NCBI GenBank assembly: GCA_002778195.1
Contig: PCDI01000002.1
Location: 1,492,912-1,556,911, forward strand
Reading direction: 5' to 3'
Source: Raffaelea ambrosiae
Lineage: Eukaryota; Ascomycota; Sordariomycetes; Ophiostomatales; Ophiostomataceae
DNA length: 64,000 nucleotides
Position numbers and translations under genes: made by a program. Under the pieces are notes generated by a model, which was given only the letters and a program-made list of their open reading frames with translations, did not search any database and had not been told where the DNA came from. Within the stretch, counting starts at the first letter, position 1, and each line of letters starts with the position of its first letter. Below, piece after piece: positions 58,193-64,000 of the stretch.

Positions 58193-59656
58193 AAGTCGGC
58201 CCAGCCAATGGGTACCAGGTACGTACCTTCGCTTCCCTCCCAAAGCGCTCCTTCCTCACCCTAGCCTCTAAACCCCCCCTGTGCCCACCCAATCCCCGAA
58301 ACGGCAAGAATCTGCGTCACGTGAGCTGCAGGCGCTGCACCCCACTCCGTTCCCGTCCTCGCCGCCCCGTTTCGTCGCCCGACGGTCGAACGGGTGCCCT
58401 TTCCCCTTTTTGCCTTCGTTTGGTAGGGGTCGTCGGTGCTTGAGTGGCCTTAGCGCCCTCCAACTTCCCAAGTCACTTTTCTGTCGTGCTCTTTTTAGGG
58501 CCCTCCCCTCCTTCGGCACGCTGGCCCGCCATAGCGGCCGCCCATCAAAACGAAAAACAAAAAAACGAAAACCAGTGGCCGATTAGACTGCCCCCCCAGC
58601 GTGCAGCGACAACCCCGACACGAAAAAGTGACAGGATGCCGCCTTCGCTTGGGGGTGAATAAATTTAATCGGAAAAAAAGGGGAAAATGACGAAACAAGA
58701 AACAAGGGAAGGTACAGTCAACCACAGTAGATTACAGTAAACAGTAAACAGGAAAAACACACACGCACAGAACAACACGTTCACGAAAAGAACAGGCACA
58801 AAAAAGAACAAGCCCAAACGACACATCCTCACCACCACACCCCCTTGCTTGTCTCTGGGAAATTGTTGCATCTCCCCTGCTGCTACTGATCCCCTGCCCG
58901 ACCTCTGTTTGTCTGCATACCTGCCTCTCTCTTTCCTCGGCCCCTTCCTGATGGACGTCTTTCCCCCCCTCCCTCTCGTATTTCTTTTTCTACATCTCCC
59001 CCGTTTCTCTTCTTTTATCCCTTCTTCTTTCCGTCTCTTTTTCTTCTTCTTCGTCTCCGCGTCCTCCTACCTGTCCACCCCCGTGTTGCGGCCTGTTTGC
59101 TGCTGATGCTGGTACATACTGCTGCCCTGTTTGCCTTCGCTTCGTGGCTGTTACCACTACGGTGTATGTGTGCATTTCTCTCTCCGTCTGCGACATCCCG
59201 CAATCTTGCTCTCTGTCCCGCCTCTTAGCCCCATTCGCTCGCTGATACCATACTATGTAATATCTCACGCACACCCCCTTGCCTGCCGACGGGTCCATTC
59301 CATCCACACCTCCCTGTTCTGCTGCTGCAATGCCCGGCGGTGTGACCTGGTGGCGTCCACTTCTGCTTCCACAGTGGCCTTGTACTCGTAGTGTTGAGCG
59401 CATGCAAACGCACCCAAAACACAAGTTATCAAAACGAGCTCTTCGGAAGAAAATAATCAAGGGAAAAGAAACAACATCGCAAATGATATGTCGTACCAAG
59501 GAAAAGAGAATGGTCCGCCTGCACTCGTAATAAGCCGATCTTATTACATGGTACATTGTCTCTCTCCCCTGTCCCCCAGGACTGGGACAGAACGGCCACT
59601 TCAGACACGCCGAGAACTGAGCGCGCGCAAAAAAAAAAGAAAGAATGACAGGCACG

Positions 59657-59724
59657 CCAGCCGCAGGCCCACCAGCCGCAGGCCCACCAGCAGCCACCAG
59701 CCCACCAGCAGCCACCCAGCAGGC
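59657..59724. repeat. Pro/Ala-coding-like minisatellite
   Basis: Imperfect units of CCAGCCGCAGGCCCA and CACCAGCAGCCACC in tandem. Confidence 0.8.
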
Positions 59725-62700
59725 GGCAGAAGCACACACCACCTGGCCAAGTACACCGTGAAATTAGCGGCCAGATTTATGGACCACTGTCCGCTCTGCC
59801 CACTCGTCACTCAGTCGGGCCTCCCGTGACCAATTATGTCCCCACTAGTATCCCCCCAGAAATGGGTCCCTAACGGGACGGACCTTTTATTTTGGTTTTT
59901 TTCGGTGCTCTGTGCGCAAAGGAGCGAATGAGAGCCGGTGTCCGACAAGCGAACCCCCCCTTCCGTACCCTCCCCCCAAAAAGGACGCGGAGACAACACA
60001 GCGTATCTTGCATGCCATGCCATGTCTCATTGTTTCAGCAGGGGGGCCTGCGTCCACAGTAGCCGCACGTACTGGTAGACTACCAGTAGACTGCTCTCGA
60101 GAGTGGGCATTCGCTCTCACATGAAAAGTGGAGTGCGTAGTGCATTGCTAACGCGCCTTCCGACCTCGCCTTCCTCGTAATTCTCAGTCCGTCTTGGTGC
60201 TTGGTGTGGTTGCGCCATGTGTTGCTCCGTTTGCCTTCGCTCCCGCCCTCCCCGTACCAGACACCAGCGCCAACGCCGTCTCCCGCTCCACAAAGACCAG
60301 ACACCAGACAGTTCCTTTGTCCACAATTGCTTTCACCTGACCAGGGAGAGCTGCGTGGATAACGTGTCCTGCACCTGCACATGCAGCAGGTCAGCAGACG
60401 CCGCTCTGGTACACTGTATATTCATGTATGGTGCTGACAATGCACTTGTAGCATATGTATCAATGTATCGCACAGCCACCGCTGTACCGCGTTGGTGATT
60501 GTCTATGCATGCCGTCGATCTGTTGGCTGCACACCCAAGAGCAGGAGGCCGAATGCCCTCGGGGTGCGTCAGAATGGAAGCAGGAGGCGTAGGACGAGAA
60601 GGATCCCTAACTGGGAGAGGCCTGCGGAGAGAGGCCTGCAGAACGAGGCAGATGCATTTTCAGCAGCCACCATATTCCCGCACCAGCCAGCTCGTTTTCA
60701 CCGAAGCCTCGCAGGTCCTTCATCCCTGCCCGCGACAAAGCCGTGCAAGTTGCCTGCTTTTTGCCCGCATCGCTGTCCATTTTGCCGGTGCTGCCTTGTG
60801 GGTGCGACTCCCTATGCAGGCCGTTATCGCGCAACCCTCCACCACACGCAGCCAAAGCTCGGAATGTGCTCATTCCCCGGGGTCTCTGGCTTTCCTGGGT
60901 GTGTGTAGATCGGGGAAAAAACCCAGTCTATTTTCGCCTTCTACCCCCTTCAACCCAGAAATCGACGGAACTCATGCAAGATACAACTGCATTCGCCAAC
61001 ACGCCCCCCCCCCCCTGCGAATTCCTAATACCCCGGACTAGAACGCCAGCCATCGAATGCCACGAATATCCCCAGCTAGGCGCATTTGATTGTCGCACAG
61101 AAGCGGGAATTTGCTGAGTCAAACGCGAAAACCGAAGGCCCCAAAGCGACAAGAGAAGAAGAAGCCAACGAAAAGTGCGAAAAAGGAAAGAAAAGAAATC
61201 TCAAACCAGCAAGAGGTACCATGCATATGGTACAAACTGGGGCGTACATTCATTTCGCCAGATCAGTGAAACCAAAAAAGGGACCGACCGACCGAACTCC
61301 CCTTAGTGCAATGACCGCGTGTAAAGCAAAAGTGAACGGACTGCGGGAGGAGCCTAAAAGGAAACGGCCGTCGGGAAGGCCTTGTGCCTTGTGGGCACAC
61401 ATGTAATAACTTCATGTGCCCAGTTCTCTCCTGCCATCATCTCACACTGGCCTGATCCGCCCCAAAGATCACTACCAACACACGGACAAGCAATCCATCG
61501 CTCGCTCGCAACAGGGACTATCGTATGTACGAGTGCAAGAGCTGGAAGGAATGCAACCACCCGGACCACCCTCGGCATTCCTTTTTTGGAATGTCCTTTT
61601 CTTTTGTCTTCCTTTGTAACATTTCTTCTCTCTCGCTCTCATGCCAGGCTGATCTGTTGTGTGGCGACAAGTGGTCTGTGTGGTCTTGGTGGTTGGGTGT
61701 CGCCTTGCATCACGGCTAAATGCAAGACACGGCCCTTTGCAATCCTGGTGGCAGACAGATCTGGACACATAGTAGTGGCCCCGAGTTGAGAATGAAAAGT
61801 AGTCGAGACGAGGAGATAAGAAAAGGGAGGGCCATGGCCGCATTTCAGCCGACACAGCATTGGCTTCCACTCGTTCTCACATCCCGTTTGCCTCTGTCCC
61901 AAACCCCAGCACATACCCCTAGCAACATCTCCGGCATGGCGTTGACCCATTCCCCTAGTCGGGAGATCACCTGAGTAGAATGATAGGTGGGTATTCCGTG
62001 GTCTGGGGTGGGCTGTGCCGCATTTTTGGTGCACATGCGGGAGGGAACGAAAGAAGGGACGGGCAACAGGGGCAGGAAAAAGGGGGGCGTGGGCTTGACA
62101 GGGGCGTGTACACAACAGAGCGTGAGACAGACAGAGCTCACCACCGCAAATAGTGCACAGGAGTAGTAAGATACTTGGTACATTTTCATAGTGCTCTTTC
62201 ACAGCGCGTCTGCATGGTGCCATGTTCCCTCGTCCATGTGGTATGTGGCTGACATTCCACTAGTTGACTGTTGCGTGTTTCGTGATTGACTCCTTCTCCT
62301 CTCTTCCACCATTCCCTAAGATGCTGACAGGTTGCACAGCAGGCTGGTAGAAGATGGTTGTGATGCCGTACCACATCGTCACATTGTTTTCAGTTAGCAC
62401 TTCTTTCCCCCTCGCCTTTGGTAGCGTAAATAGACTAGCCCACGGCCAATATAACGGGAAACACGAAAATGCCCAGAGACACACTATGGCTCGCAGAGCA
62501 GATGGCGTGGTGGCGCAGAAAGAACCAGACCGGGCGACCAACCGAGACCAGAGGCTGCAAACCGGTCAGATAGTCATTCGTACGAGTACTATGTAAGACC
62601 CAATGAAAGTGTTGTGAGAAAAAGCCCCATGCCGATGATCTGCGGGAGTATCGCGGAGGCTGCAGACCAGATGGGACCGTTTCAAGCCATCGAATTCTAC

Positions 62701-64000
62701 GGCTCCCGTATTGGTATTGTGCATGTGCTGGCCAAGGTTGTCCAATGAAATGGCTCCCGCACACAGACCGTGCTGTGACAAGCCGGCGGGCGGACCAGTC
62801 GGCAAGAAATCGTCATAAAGTTTGATTGCTGACTGGGCCATGCAAGGGCACAAGAGGGAGGACAAATTGGCTCAAGGAGCTGCCGAGAGGGTTTGTTTCT
62901 CTGTTCTGAGTTTCTGGTTTTCTGTTTCTCCGCCATCCACTCCCATCCACGGATAGCTGCCGGCTCGGTGAGCAGGTTCTGTGGCTCCTGAAACGGAGTC
63001 CTGTCACATTGGATTAGGCCAGGACACTGAGCGGTGTGAAGAGCCGTTATTAACGACGTCAGAAGGCCGCTCCGGTGGCAAACAAAACGCACAAAAAGTA
63101 CCGGCTGTCAAACTAGGCCGGTCCGGGGTGGGATCGTGGATTAAGTGAAGCCACACGCTTGGCTAACCGCGGTCTTTGCCAGCTCCCTCTCTGGCATAGC
63201 CAGTCGCCCCCCCTGGTCGGGTGCATCCTCGTATGCATGTGTGCTACCTGTGAGGCACAAGTATGCGCAGCACGGATGCAACAGGATTTATTTGCGTTCC
63301 ATTATTGATGGCATCGCTGCTGTTCCATGGCATTCTCCTTATGCAGCGGCATTTAATGGTTCCATCCGCGACGCCTTTTGTTGGCGGGTGTTCTGACGAA
63401 CGGTTGATTTTCTGACCTTTCCAACTTTTCCTTTGGCTCTGTATGTGCGTGTCTCGCAAACGGGAGGACAAAGCTGGCCCCATAATCAGCAAATGCCCGG
63501 CAACTGGGCCACAGAACGGGCGACCTGGCTGAGCGGTGCAAGGCCATAGCGGATGCGGCCATGAGGTGGTGTAATGGTAGTTTCCCCACATGAAGGACGC
63601 ACGACGTCTCGGCCCAGATGGCAGGCCAGCTCGGGCAGATTCTTTTGGGGAAGCACAGGCGCGTGCGACGTAGACGCCTGACAGGAGGTGGAGACAGCAC
63701 GACAGGCCCAGAACCCATGAGTACAGAAACATAAATAAATGCGGGCAGAAGTACTTTGTACAGAAGTGATGCGTGCATGAGAGAAAGTACCGTGAATCTT
63801 GCAGCGTCGGCATCGAGGAGAATGAGAGGGCGAAAAAGGGAACACCCAGCAAGAGACGGAGAACTGGGAATAGCTAGAGCGTAGCCAAGCGAGAACGAGC
63901 AAACCAGTAACGGGACGCTCCATCACTGGTGTGCGGCACACGGCTGCAGAGGTCTGCAATAGGCGAGGGGCGACCCAGGTTGGCTGTGCGTGTCTGCACC

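Larger units (their letters stand above)
57801..64000. other. Gene-poor right end of the window
   Basis: About 6 kb without a supported gene. It holds an alternating GC block (57881-57908), an A-rich block (58025-58110), a 15-base C run (58178-58192), T/C-rich sequence (58940-59070), a CCAGC(C)GC repeat (59657-59724) and a 12-base C run (61004-61015). From 61100 to 64000 the sequence is of ordinary complexity with only motif-free frames of up to about 200 codons. A gene with many short exons could still be hidden. Confidence 0.45.

Noticed and set aside
1..64000. tRNA, rRNA, snRNA, telomeric repeats, CRISPR arrays and transposon proteins
   Set aside because: Looked for T-loop signatures, 5S-like blocks, TTAGGG arrays, reverse transcriptase and transposase motifs; found none by eye. 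A covariance-model and repeat-library search would be decisive.

Overview
The window is a piece of nuclear DNA from a filamentous ascomycete (Pezizomycotina, most likely Sordariomycetes). This rests on short introns (about 53-144 bases) with GTRNGT-type donors and CTRAC-type branch sites, on protein sequences that match the filamentous-fungal forms of PAN3, PMT2, ATG3 and PFA5, and on long pyrimidine-rich leaders upstream of start codons. I cannot name the species. GC-rich third codon positions produce long antisense reading frames over most genes; these are shadows.

Layout. 0.8-3.6 kb: PAN3 (minus), the mRNA-deadenylation adaptor. 5.9-10.2 kb: UBX2-like ERAD factor (plus) and ISN1 IMP 5'-nucleotidase (plus). 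10.9-11.1 kb: a 63-residue cysteine-rich zinc-ribbon-like protein (minus). 11.1-25.5 kb: about 14 kb with no recognisable gene; its last 2.4 kb is probably the leader and promoter of the next gene. 25.5-28.9 kb: a HAL4/SAT4-type Ser/Thr kinase (plus). 31.6-34.9 kb: PMT2-type protein O-mannosyltransferase (plus). 35.7-36.9 kb: ATG3 (minus). 37.9-39.6 kb: PFA5 palmitoyltransferase (minus). 45.7-45.9 kb: a second small zinc-ribbon-like protein (plus, one intron). 47.4-48.6 kb: SHB17-like sedoheptulose-bisphosphatase (plus). 48.6-64 kb: about 15 kb without a recognisable gene, rich in minisatellites, homopolymer C/G runs and strand-asymmetric pyrimidine tracts.

The recognised genes are housekeeping genes of unrelated pathways (mRNA turnover, ERAD, purine salvage, ion/nutrient kinase signalling, O-mannosylation, autophagy, palmitoylation, carbon metabolism). 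I see no biosynthetic cluster, transposon, tRNA, rRNA or CRISPR array. For all spliced genes the proposed exon lengths sum to a multiple of three and keep the family reading frame, which supports the junctions.

The most interesting items are: two tiny proteins sharing a CxxCxHxxCxxC core, each with a strong TATA box 240-300 bases upstream; a PAN3 with three PAM2-like motifs but no visible N-terminal CCCH finger; a GATATC array inside a PAN3 intron; a PFA5 in which the ligands of the second zinc site are jointly replaced; and orphan pyrimidine tracts that look like gene leaders without a gene.
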